Below, piece by piece: positions 1 through 5,934 of a stretch of DNA of 14,889 nucleotides. This stretch comes from DATJLY01 sp035518375 (GTDB lineage Bacteria > Pseudomonadota > Alphaproteobacteria > ATCC43930 > CGMCC-115725), in assembly GCA_035518375.1 (NCBI GenBank), contig DATIXQ010000057.1, forward strand, positions 1-14,889, given 5' to 3'. The position numbers and the translations under genes were made by a program. Every line of letters starts with the position of its first letter. Position 1 is the first letter of the stretch. Under the pieces are notes generated by a model. That model was not told where the DNA came from, did no database searches, and saw only the letters and a list, made by a program, of their open reading frames with translations.

Positions 1-899
1 CGCGTCAGGAATTGAGCGTGCGCGAACCGCATCATTGCCTCGAGCGTCGTCCGGTTATGTTCGAGGTCGTAGGCGAAGTATTGATTGCCCATTAGCGCGC
101 GCTGCTCGTCCATCAGGTGACTCACCCAGGAAAGGATGAGCACCTGGGGATCGGAACCGCAAATGTTCTCGAAGGCAATGTCTCGCGCGCGGCGAAACGC
201 CTTGAGCAGCGCGACCGGGGCGTCGGGGTGGCGTTCGACGAACGCTTGGCGCACCGTGATCACGTGGCTGATCGGGAAAATTCCTGTGTTCTTGAAGTAG
301 GCCTGCTCCTCGGATTTGTAGTCACGGAACAGGCGCCGCGTTCGGCCGTCCCGCCGCACGATCGATGGCGGGACATCGGGAAAGATCATCGCGTCGATTT
401 CGCCTGAAACGAGGAGCGAATCCAGCGCTTGGCACGGATCGAGCGGAGCCTGCGGATCGTGCTGCAAATATTCGATTGCCAGGGTTCGCGGCAATCGCGT
501 CGCGTCGGCGCGTGCCGCAACCCAATGAATCGCCGCAAGCTCCACGCCGTAATAGTCCTGCAACGCCCCACGGGCCCATATGCCTGCGGTATTGGCCCAG
601 GCGTAGATGCCCACACGCCTCCCCGCGAGATCGCGTGGCGCCTCGATTCCAGCCCGTTCGTTTACATAGATGTACGACTGCCGGAATTTTCGGTTGGGAA
701 ATGCCGGAATGGATACGCAAGGCGGATCCTCGCCGACACTTGCCATGCGCGCAGCGAAGCCGCAATCCCACACGTCGGCATTCTCCGGCCGATCGGCCAG
801 TTGCATCTCGAAGCCTTCGATACCCACCGTTCGGTCGGCGATCGAGCGGTTGGTATCGATTGTCGGCTCGCGCAAATGTAATCGGATGGTCTTACTCAT
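1..899 (-). CDS. 4,5-dihydroxyphthalate decarboxylase-like / ABC substrate-binding-like protein, 3' end cut by window
   Basis: The frame is open from the ATG at 899-897 to the window edge (299 complete codons, no stop), so the C-terminus is missing. Family members are about 330 residues, so perhaps 30-40 are lost. The translation has the periplasmic-binding-protein type II look of the Pht5/NMT1-like family: SYIYVNE (about 75-81), then RDLAGRRVGIYAW (89-101), WARG.LQDYYGVE (108-120), and FRDY..EEQAYFKNTGIFPI (191-210). There is no signal peptide, which favours the cytoplasmic decarboxylase-like branch over a true transporter-binding protein. True 4,5-dihydroxyphthalate decarboxylase acts in phthalate breakdown, but many homologues have unknown substrates and no other catabolic gene is visible. 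A GAGAGAG purine tract lies just upstream of the ATG. Codons such as CGA, TTA, GTA, ATA and GGA are far commoner than in neighbouring genes, suggesting different ancestry. Family confidence is good; exact substrate is unknown. Confidence 0.8.
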   Translation of the reverse strand, partial: MSKTIRLHLREPTIDTNRSIADRTVGIEGFEMQLADRPENADVWDCGFAARMASVGEDPPCVSIPAFPNRKFRQSYIYVNERAGIEAPRDLAGRRVGIYAWANTAGIWARGALQDYYGVELAAIHWVAARADATRLPRTLAIEYLQHDPQAPLDPCQALDSLLVSGEIDAMIFPDVPPSIVRRDGRTRRLFRDYKSEEQAYFKNTGIFPISHVITVRQAFVERHPDAPVALLKAFRRARDIAFENICGSDPQVLILSWVSHLMDEQRALMGNQYFAYDLEHNRTTLEAMMRFAHAQFLT

Positions 900-1090
900 G
901 GTTCTCTCTCGCCTACAGTGTCTAGGGCGGCCTAACGCCGCGCCCAATGGGGCCACCAGCGTCCGTAAATTGGGACCCCGCTTCAATCTCGATGCGTCGC
1001 CCTGTCGCCAGGTCTCGCTCGGCAAGCCTTGTTCGCGGTCGGCCGGTGAAGCGCAGCGACGCCCACCCCCGTACCGGTTGTTGTGATGGC

Positions 1091-1138
1091 CTGCTTACCT
1101 AATGCTTACCCCAACCCCAAGGCCCGGTAGGTAAGCAG
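1091..1138. repeat. 11-bp inverted repeat containing three copies of the octamer TGCTTACC
   Basis: CTGCTTACCTA at 1091-1101 is matched perfectly by its complement TAGGTAAGCAG at 1128-1138, with 26 bases between. A further direct copy of TGCTTACC lies at 1103-1110, eleven bases after the first copy at 1092-1099, about one helical turn. It lies between the 5' end of the atypical gene at 1-899 and the 3' end of tRNA-Gly. It could be an operator, an element end or a weak processing hairpin. No T-run follows either arm, so it is not a standard intrinsic terminator. The remainder of the gap 900-1166 shows nothing I can assign. Confidence 0.6.
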
Positions 1139-1166
1139 AGAGAATTCCACTAAGTACTTGATTCTA

Positions 1167-1241
1167 TGGAGCGGGCGAAGGGATTCGAACCCTCGACCCC
1201 AACCTTGGCAAGGTTGTGCTCTACCCCTGAGCTACGCCCGC
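1167..1241 (-). tRNA. tRNA-Gly (anticodon GCC), CCA encoded
   Basis: The reverse complement folds as a full cloverleaf. The 7-bp acceptor stem is GCGGGCG/CGCCCGC, the D-arm is GCTC/GAGC, the anticodon stem is CAACC/GGTTG around loop TTGCCAA (anticodon GCC), the variable loop is five bases, and the T-arm is GAGGG-TTCGAAT-CCCTT. The discriminator base is U and the CCA end is encoded at 1169-1167. The body without CCA is 72 nt. Glycine GCC tRNA reads GGC and GGU codons, which are very frequent in these genes. The 3' half faces the atypical gene to the left, the side on which integrases usually insert. Confidence 0.97.
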
Positions 1242-1257
1242 GGCTCCAAGGCGGCGG

Positions 1258-1285
1258 ATGATACCGTCCGCCCTTGGCTTTGCAA
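1258..1285 (-). promoter_or_regulatory. sigma-70-type promoter of tRNA-Gly
   Basis: On the minus strand TTGCAA (1285-1280) and TATCAT (1263-1258) are separated by 16 bases. Initiation would fall about 10 bases before the mature tRNA 5' end at 1241. Both hexamers match consensus well (TTGACA, TATAAT), and the position is right for a stable-RNA promoter. It lies in the gap shared with the divergent gene that starts at 1316. Confidence 0.7.
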
Positions 1286-1315
1286 GGGCGCGCACGGCCC
1301 TTTAACGTCGCCGCC

Positions 1316-1840
1316 ATGCCGGCCGCGCCCGCGACGCCCGACGATCTCTTCCGCCGCCTCGATGCGCTCGGCATCGCCTACCGCACGCACACCCACCCGC
1401 CCGTCTTCACCGTCGCCGAGGCCGTGGCGTTGCGCGGCCAGCTTCCGGGCGGACACTGCAAGTGCCTTTTTCTCGAGGACCGCAAGGGCGGGCTCTGGCT
1501 CGTCGTCGTGCTCGAGGAGCGCCGGCTCGATCTCAAGGCGCTCTCCGAGCGTCTGGCGGCGCCGCGCTTCTCGTTCGGCTCGCCCTCAAAGATGCGCGCG
1601 GCGCTGGGCGTCGAGCCGGGCAGCGTCACGCCCTTCGCCCTCGTCAACGAGAGCGCTGCCGCGGTCACCGTGGTGCTCGACGCCGAGATGCTGCGGCACG
1701 ATCCGCTCAACTACCACCCGCTCGTCAACACGGCGACGACGGCGGTCGCGCCGCGCGACCTGCTGCGCTTCCTCGAAGCCTGCGGCCATCGTCCGCGCAC
1801 GCTCGATCTGGCCGATCTCGACCGTGCCGCGCCGGGCTGA
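1316..1840 (+). CDS. Prolyl-tRNA editing deacylase (YbaK/ProX-PrdX family)
   Basis: This 174-residue single-domain protein belongs to the trans-editing family that hydrolyses mischarged aminoacyl-tRNAs such as Ala-tRNA(Pro), acting free in the cytoplasm. The conserved pattern is visible: HTHPPVFTVAEA (25-36), GGHCKCLFL (45-53) with Lys49 where the family has an invariant lysine, GVEPGSVTPFALVNE (about 100-115), LNYHPLVNTATT (about 131-142) and a C-terminal DLLRFLEACGHRP helix. The length is normal for stand-alone members. The ATG at 1316 is preferred over an upstream TTG at 1274, because homologues begin a few residues before the first helix and the upstream extension overlaps the tRNA promoter zone. 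No good ribosome-binding site precedes either start, so a short-leader transcript is possible. It is followed 70 bases later by the co-chaperone gene in the same direction. Which mischarged amino acid it removes cannot be read from sequence alone. Confidence 0.9.
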   Translation: MPAAPATPDDLFRRLDALGIAYRTHTHPPVFTVAEAVALRGQLPGGHCKCLFLEDRKGGLWLVVVLEERRLDLKALSERLAAPRFSFGSPSKMRAALGVEPGSVTPFALVNESAAAVTVVLDAEMLRHDPLNYHPLVNTATTAVAPRDLLRFLEACGHRPRTLDLADLDRAAPG

Positions 1841-1910
1841 GGCGCCGGGCCCCGTCTTGTCAGAGCGGCCCCGGCCCGCCATGTTCTAGGGGTCTCACGA
1901 GGGACTTCGA

Positions 1911-2828
1911 ATGGAACAGCTTATCGGCGGCGGCGCTCCCGCTGACGCCTCGGCCGTCAAGAACGGCTCGACCGCGACCTTCATGGCCGACGTGATCGAG
2001 GCCTCGCGCGAGGCCGCCGTAGTCGTCGATTTCTGGGCGCCGTGGTGCGGTCCGTGCAAGCAGCTCGGGCCCGTGATCGAGAAGGCGGTGCGCGACTCGC
2101 GCGGCAAAGTCCGCCTGGTCAAGATCAATGTCGACGAGAACCAGGAGCTGGCGGCGCAGATGCGCATCCAGTCGATCCCGGCCGTCTATGCCTTCAAGGA
2201 CGGGCGCCCGGTCGATGGCTTCGTCGGCGCGCTGCCGGATAGCCAGGTGAAGCAGTTCGTGCAGCGCCTCGCGACCGCGGCGGGCGGCGCCGTCGCCGAT
2301 CCCGTCGCCGAGGCCTTGGCGCTCGCCAAAGAGGCGGCCGCGGCCGGCGACCAGGCGCGCGCCACCAACATCTACGAGCAGATCCTCGAGCACGAGCCCG
2401 GCAATGTCGACGCGGTCGCGGGCCTCGCGCGCGCCGCCGTGGCGAAGAAGGATTTCGCCAAGGCGAAGCAATATCTGGCGCAGGTGGCGAAAGAGAATGC
2501 GGGCCATGCCGAGATCGCTGCGGCGCGTGCCGCGCTCGAGCTGGCCGAGGCGGGATCGAAGACGACGGGCGCCTTGGGCGAGCTCAAGGCGCGGGTGGCG
2601 AAGGACGCGGCCGATCACCAGGCGCGCTACGACCTCGCCGCCGCGCTCTTCGCCGCGGGCGAGCGCCAGCAGGCGATCGACGAGCTCCTGGAGTTGATCC
2701 GCCGCGACCGCGTTTGGAACGAGGAGGCGGCAAGGAAGCAGCTCTTGAAGTTCTTCGAGGCGATCGGATTGAGCGATCCGCTGACGGTCGCGGCACGCCG
2801 GCGCCTGTCCGCGATCCTGTTCTCATGA
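1911..2828 (+). CDS. ybbN: CnoX/YbbN-type co-chaperone: thioredoxin domain plus TPR-like repeats
   Basis: The 305-residue protein has an N-terminal thioredoxin fold (about 20-125) with active site WCGPCK (Cys46, Cys49) and cis-proline motif SIPAVYAF (Pro90). A C-terminal all-helical TPR-like half follows (about 132-305), including LALAKEAAAAGD and ARYDLAAALFAAGE repeats. In this family (CnoX, formerly YbbN) the protein holds unfolded clients, protects their cysteines during oxidative or bleach stress and hands them to GroEL or DnaK. The E. coli protein has lost one active-site cysteine. This one keeps both, as in Caulobacter-type CnoX, so it should be redox active. There is no signal peptide, so it is cytoplasmic. 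GAGGGA about seven bases before the ATG supports the start. The stop overlaps the next start (ATGA at 2825-2828), so translation with the Lon-like gene is probably coupled. Confidence 0.93.
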   Translation: MEQLIGGGAPADASAVKNGSTATFMADVIEASREAAVVVDFWAPWCGPCKQLGPVIEKAVRDSRGKVRLVKINVDENQELAAQMRIQSIPAVYAFKDGRPVDGFVGALPDSQVKQFVQRLATAAGGAVADPVAEALALAKEAAAAGDQARATNIYEQILEHEPGNVDAVAGLARAAVAKKDFAKAKQYLAQVAKENAGHAEIAAARAALELAEAGSKTTGALGELKARVAKDAADHQARYDLAAALFAAGERQQAIDELLELIRRDRVWNEEAARKQLLKFFEAIGLSDPLTVAARRRLSAILFS

Positions 2829-3487
2829 CGCAGAGCGTCTTTGATCCGTCCTTTGCCGACCTGCCGGCGCGTCTGCCGGTCTTTCCCCTGACCGGCGTGC
2901 TGCTTCTGCCGCGCGGGCGCCTGCCGCTCAACATCTTCGAGCCGCGCTATCTCGCGATGACGCGCCACGCGCTCGCGCATGGGCGCATGCTCGGCATGAT
3001 CCAGCCGCAAGAGGGCGCCGGCGACGTGGGCGATCCGCCGCTCTACCGTACCGGCTGCATGGGCCGCATCACCGAGTTCCGCGAAACCGACGACGGCCGC
3101 TATCTCATCACCTTGAAGGGCTGCGCGCGCTTCGACGTGAAGGCGGAGCCGCCGCGCGACACGCTCTTCCGCACGGTCGTGCCCGACTGGGGCCCGTATG
3201 AGGGCGATCTGGCCGAAAGCGAGCCCGAGCTCGAGCGCGAGCGGCTCGTCGCGGCGCTGAAGCCCTATTTCCGCCGCACCGGCATCGAGGCCGATTTCAA
3301 GTCGATCGCCGGCGCGCCGGCCGAGCGGCTCATCTCCTCGCTCGCGATGCTGTGCCCGCTGGCGCCGGGCGAGAAGCAGGCGCTGCTCGAAACCGCCGGC
3401 TGGAGCGAACGCGGGCGGCTCTTGATCGCGCTCCTTGAAATGGCGGCGCGCGCCTCGATCGAAGACGCGGGCCCCGCGCGGCACTGA
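2825..3487 (+). CDS. Lon N-terminal (substrate-binding) domain protein without protease domains
   Basis: The 220-residue protein corresponds to the Lon N-domain alone. It begins with the typical LPVFPLTGVLLLPRGRLPLNIFEPRYLAM (about 17-45), followed by the GRITEFRETDDGRYLITLKGCARF beta segment (about 79-102) and a helical bundle. There is no AAA+ module and no Ser-Lys dyad, so it cannot be a protease itself. Such stand-alone proteins are thought to bind unfolded polypeptides or act as adaptors, but the function is not established. The ATG at 2825 overlaps the co-chaperone stop. A longer in-frame opening from 2714 lies inside the upstream gene and is not needed. Adjacency to a CnoX-type chaperone suggests a proteostasis role, by inference. 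The same pair followed by a Trm112 gene recurs across Alphaproteobacteria (from memory). Confidence 0.92.
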   Translation: MTQSVFDPSFADLPARLPVFPLTGVLLLPRGRLPLNIFEPRYLAMTRHALAHGRMLGMIQPQEGAGDVGDPPLYRTGCMGRITEFRETDDGRYLITLKGCARFDVKAEPPRDTLFRTVVPDWGPYEGDLAESEPELERERLVAALKPYFRRTGIEADFKSIAGAPAERLISSLAMLCPLAPGEKQALLETAGWSERGRLLIALLEMAARASIEDAGPARH

Positions 3488-3494
3488 GGACCAG

Positions 3495-3716
3495 ATGACC
3501 GAGGTCGATCCCAAGCTGCTTGAAATCCTTGTCTGCCCCTTGACCAAGGGGCCGCTCACCTACGACCGCGCGGCGCAAGAGCTGGTGAGCCTGCAGGCGG
3601 GCCTCGCTTATCCGGTCCGCGATGGCATCCCGATCATGCTGGTTGACGAGGCGCGCACGCTCTCCGACGAGGAAAAGACACGGTCTGCCGGCGCGCCCAA
3701 GCCGCCGGCGCCATGA
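3495..3716 (+). CDS. Trm112/YcaR (UPF0434) family small protein
   Basis: The 73-residue protein has the family signature: KLLEILVCPLTKGPLTYD (7-24), then ELVSLQAGLAYPVRDGIPIMLVDEAR (29-54). Eukaryotic and archaeal Trm112 activates methyltransferases acting on tRNA, rRNA and release factors. Bacterial short members such as YcaR are a minimal version whose partner is usually unknown. Only one cysteine (Cys14) is present, so a zinc knuckle like that of yeast Trm112 is not expected. The start is fixed by GAGGA at 3486-3490, four bases before the ATG. The preceding stop is seven bases upstream. The stop TGA overlaps the ATG of the next gene (ATGA at 3713-3716). The proline/alanine-rich C-terminal tail is probably disordered. 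Confidence 0.92.
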   Translation: MTEVDPKLLEILVCPLTKGPLTYDRAAQELVSLQAGLAYPVRDGIPIMLVDEARTLSDEEKTRSAGAPKPPAP

Positions 3717-4096
3717 GCGAGCGCCTCGGCACGCAGCACTGGCCCATCGAGCTGCGCCTCAAGACCGCGGAGAAGCTCGTCGAGATCGACTTCGACAACG
3801 GCGCGAAATTCCGCTTGGCGGCGGAATATCTGCGCGTCGAAAGCCCCTCGGCCGAGGTGCAGGGCCACGGGCCAGGCGAGAAGCAGCTCGTCGCCGGGCG
3901 CCGCCATGTCGGCATCCTGCGGCTCGAGCCCGTCGGCAATTATGCCGTGCGCATCGTGTTCGACGATCTGCACGACACCGGCATCTATTCGTGGAGCTAT
4001 CTCTACGAGCTCGGCATCGAGCGCGAGAAGCGCTGGGCGCAGTATCTCGCCGCGCTCGAGAAGGCGGGACAGTCGCGCGAGCCGAAGCGAAGCTGA
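3713..4096 (+). CDS. DUF971 (gamma-butyrobetaine hydroxylase-like N-terminal domain) protein
   Basis: The 127-residue protein matches the DUF971/GBBH-like N-domain throughout: WPIELRLKTAEKLVEIDFDNG (10-30), FRLAAEYLRVESPSAEVQGHG (33-53), then VGILRLEPVGNYAVRIVFDDLHDTGIYSWSYLYELG (66-101). The DDxHxTGIYSW motif is the family hallmark. In eukaryotic carnitine enzymes this fold precedes the dioxygenase domain and carries a zinc site. In bacteria it occurs alone or fused to Mrp/ApbC-type iron-sulfur carriers, and its task is not settled. Here it stands alone, and its start overlaps the Trm112-like stop, so it belongs to the same transcription unit. The cysteines expected for a metal site are absent: no Cys is seen in the protein. 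The charged C-terminal tail is ordinary. Confidence 0.9.
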   Translation: MSERLGTQHWPIELRLKTAEKLVEIDFDNGAKFRLAAEYLRVESPSAEVQGHGPGEKQLVAGRRHVGILRLEPVGNYAVRIVFDDLHDTGIYSWSYLYELGIEREKRWAQYLAALEKAGQSREPKRS

Positions 4097-4108
4097 GGGA
4101 GGCCGGTC

Positions 4109-4414
4109 ATGGGCAATTTCGTGCTGGTGGTGGAATTCGAGGTGAAGGAGGGCGAGGGCGAGCAGTTCCTGCGCCTGATATCCGAGAACGCGCGCGCCTC
4201 GGTCGCGACCGAGCCCGGCTGCCTCCAGTTCGACGTCGTGCGCGACGAGAAGAATGCGCACCGCTTCGCGCTCTACGAGGTCTATCGCGACGCCGCCGCG
4301 TTCGAGGCGCACGGCAAGATGCCGCATGTCGCGGCGTTCTTCGCCGCGGCGAAGCCCCTGATCACGACGCAAAAGGCGACGCGCTTCTCCCGCGTTTCCG
4401 CCAACGCGAAGTAG
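4109..4414 (+). CDS. Antibiotic biosynthesis monooxygenase (ABM) domain protein, putative quinol monooxygenase
   Basis: The 101-residue protein has the single dimeric alpha/beta-barrel unit of the ABM family: FVLVVEFEVKEGEGEQFLRLI (4-24), ENARASVATEPGCLQFDVVRDEKN (26-49), FALYEVYRDAAAFEAHGKMPHVAAFF (53-78). The EPGCLQFDV and YEVYRDxxAFxxH motifs are those of YgiN/quinol-monooxygenase-like proteins, which oxidise quinols or similar small molecules without cofactors; many homologues have no known substrate. A perfect GGAGG at 4098-4102, six bases before the ATG, fixes the start. It is twelve bases after the DUF971 stop and ends the plus-strand run, with a repeat element between it and the convergent hydroxylase gene. 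Whether it acts on the quinone pool, as the neighbouring UbiH-like gene might hint, is speculation. Confidence 0.88.
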   Translation: MGNFVLVVEFEVKEGEGEQFLRLISENARASVATEPGCLQFDVVRDEKNAHRFALYEVYRDAAAFEAHGKMPHVAAFFAAAKPLITTQKATRFSRVSANAK

Positions 4415-4456
4415 TTCGAGCCTGATCCAGCTGCCTTAGAACGGGGCGTCTCTCTA

Positions 4457-4580
4457 AACCCTCTCCCCTCCGGGGAGAGGGAAGGGTGAGGGGGACTGGC
4501 GACATCTCTCCGAGAGATCGCCCCCTCACCCGCACGGCGCTTACGCGCCACGCTGCCCTCTCCCCGGTGGGGCGAGGGTA
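4457..4580. repeat. REP/BIME-like multi-stem palindromic element
   Basis: Between two convergent genes lies a composite of palindromes. Arm 1 (4459-4481) is CCCTCTCC folding on GGAGAGGG. Next GGGTGAGGGGG (4484-4494) pairs perfectly with CCCCCTCACCC (4520-4530). Inside that pair lies ATCTCTC/GAGAGAT. GGCGC-TTAC-GCGCC follows, and the closing palindrome is at 4556-4579. The closing unit occurs again inverted at 11884-11908, and the CCCCCTCACCC unit recurs at 14868. Translated in one frame it gives the familiar PLTPTLS string seen in spurious ORFs of many proteobacterial genomes. It probably acts as a bidirectional transcript-end structure. Confidence 0.85.
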
Positions 4581-4583
4581 ATT

Positions 4584-4604
4584 CCAATTCGCGGGGTCAG
4601 ACCC
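4584..4604. repeat. CCAATTCGCGGGGTC repeat ending in the palindrome GGGTCAGACCC
   Basis: The 15-mer CCAATTCGCGGGGTC at 4584-4598 is repeated exactly at 13526-13540. Here it is followed by AGACCC, making the palindrome GGGTC-A-GACCC at 4594-4604, which abuts the TAG stop (4606-4604) of the hydroxylase gene. It borders the REP-like element on its right side, so the two may form one composite unit. Confidence 0.6.
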
Positions 4605-5818
4605 TAAAGCCGTTCGCCGCGCGCGAGCCGCGGCAGGTTGCCATAGGTTCCCATCGCGTGGCGCATGAAGAGGCGTTTCAGGGGCGGCGTGCGATCAACC
4701 GCGGCGAGGCCCAGATCGCGCGCAAGGCGCAATGGCCCCGCATCATTCGAGAAGAGCCGGTTCAGCCCATCCGTCACCGTGCCGAGAAGTGCGGCGTCGA
4801 GCTGGCGCGCGGCCTCGAAGCGGCGCAGCACCGCACCAGCGCCAATGTCGAGGCCGAGACGGCGCGCATCGACGATCGTCTCGGCCAACGCGGCGATGTC
4901 GCGGATACCGAGATTGAAGCCCTGGCCCGCGATCGGGTGGATGAGATGCGCCGCCTCGCCGACGAGCGCCAGGCGCGGTGCCGTGGTGCGCGTCGCGAAC
5001 AGGAAACTCAGCGGATAGGACCAGCGCGGGCCCTCGACCGCGAGTGCGCCGAGATGGTCGCCGAAGCGGCGCGCCAATTCGTCGTGGAAGTCGCTCTCGC
5101 TTGCCGCGATGAGGCGCGGCGCGAGCGCGCTTGCCTCGGTCCACACGATCGACGAGCGGTCGCCCGTCATCGGCAGGATCGCGAACGGCCCCGCCGGCAG
5201 GAAATGCTCGACCGCGACGCCGCGATGGGGCTTCGCATGCTTCACGGTGCAGACGATCGCCGTCTGTGGATAGGACCAGCGGATCGTGCGGATCCCTGCC
5301 GCGGTGCGCAGCGGCGAATCCTTGCCGTCGGCGGCGGCCACGAGCGCGGCGCAGATGACGCTGCCGTCGGCGAGGAAGGCGCGCGCGGCGCCGGCTTCGT
5401 ACTCGACGCGCTCGAGCGCCATCGGCGCGAGGTGCACGAGGTTCGGCAATGCGCGGCAGCGCTCGAGGAGCGCGCGGCGCAGCACGCGATTCTCGACGAT
5501 GAAGCCCAGCGGATGATCGCCGACGAGCGCGTGGTCGTAGTGGAGGAAGAGGCGCGAGCCGCCATCGGCGACGCGGATCTCGCGGATGGGCGAGGCGTCC
5601 GCTTCGACCGCCGACCAGAATCCCAAGGCGCGGAAGATGAGCTGCGAGCCCCACGCGATCGCGGTGGTGCGCCCGTCATAGGGCGCGGCGAGGAGCGTCC
5701 CGGGGGCTGCGCGCTCGACGAGTGCGGTCACGATGCCGGCGCTTGCCGCCGCGAGCGCGAGCGTCGTCCCGGCCAGCCCGCCGCCGACGACCAGAAGCTC
5801 GACATGCCGCGGCGCCAT
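4604..5818 (-). CDS. UbiH/UbiF/COQ6-family FAD-dependent hydroxylase (ubiquinone biosynthesis)
   Basis: The 404-residue flavoprotein monooxygenase has an N-terminal Rossmann motif VVGGGLAG (10-17), YDGRTTAI (47-54) typical of the UbiH/COQ6 group, the middle ADGKDSPLR motif (163-171) and the second FAD motif GEAAHLIHPIAGQGFNLGIRD (287-307). These enzymes hydroxylate the aromatic ring of ubiquinone precursors at C1, C5 or C6. Alphaproteobacteria use UbiL/UbiM-type members with varied regiospecificity, so the position cannot be assigned. The start at the ATG of 5818 is chosen because the FAD motif then begins about ten residues in, as in homologues. An ATG at 5830 is possible. A TTG at 5866 lies in the T-run of the upstream terminator and is rejected. 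No Shine-Dalgarno is evident. The gene lies downstream of amt but is separated from it by that terminator. Its own promoter was not located. Confidence 0.9.
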   Translation of the reverse strand: MAPRHVELLVVGGGLAGTTLALAAASAGIVTALVERAAPGTLLAAPYDGRTTAIAWGSQLIFRALGFWSAVEADASPIREIRVADGGSRLFLHYDHALVGDHPLGFIVENRVLRRALLERCRALPNLVHLAPMALERVEYEAGAARAFLADGSVICAALVAAADGKDSPLRTAAGIRTIRWSYPQTAIVCTVKHAKPHRGVAVEHFLPAGPFAILPMTGDRSSIVWTEASALAPRLIAASESDFHDELARRFGDHLGALAVEGPRWSYPLSFLFATRTTAPRLALVGEAAHLIHPIAGQGFNLGIRDIAALAETIVDARRLGLDIGAGAVLRRFEAARQLDAALLGTVTDGLNRLFSNDAGPLRLARDLGLAAVDRTPPLKRLFMRHAMGTYGNLPRLARGERL

Positions 5819-5864
5819 TGGCGCGAGCATGGAAGGGCCGCGCGCGCCTGTCCAGCGCACGCAC

Positions 5865-5897
5865 AAAAAAAGACCGGGGCGGATCGCTCCGCCCCGG
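5865..5897 (-). terminator. Intrinsic terminator of the ammonium transporter gene
   Basis: On the minus strand a perfect 10-bp GC-rich stem (5897-5888 with 5883-5874) around the tetraloop GCGA is followed by TC and seven consecutive T residues (5871-5865). It lies 38 bases after the amt stop codon. It should insulate amt from the hydroxylase gene downstream, whose start is only about 47 bases further on. Confidence 0.92.
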
Positions 5898-5934
5898 CCC
5901 CAACTCGGAGAAAAGACCTCTCAGTTTTTCCCGG

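Noticed and set aside
117..1086. Several plus-strand open frames opposite the left-edge gene
   Set aside because: The minus strand has a conserved, uninterrupted protein across 1-899; the plus frames lack motifs and ribosome sites.
1091..1138. Inverted repeat as a terminator for tRNA-Gly
   Set aside because: The 26-base loop is long and no T-run follows the stem on the minus strand.
5819..5866. N-terminal extension of the UbiH-like protein to a TTG at 5866
   Set aside because: That start lies inside the T-run of the amt terminator, and the extension has no homologue-like sequence; the ATG at 5818 puts the FAD motif at the usual distance.
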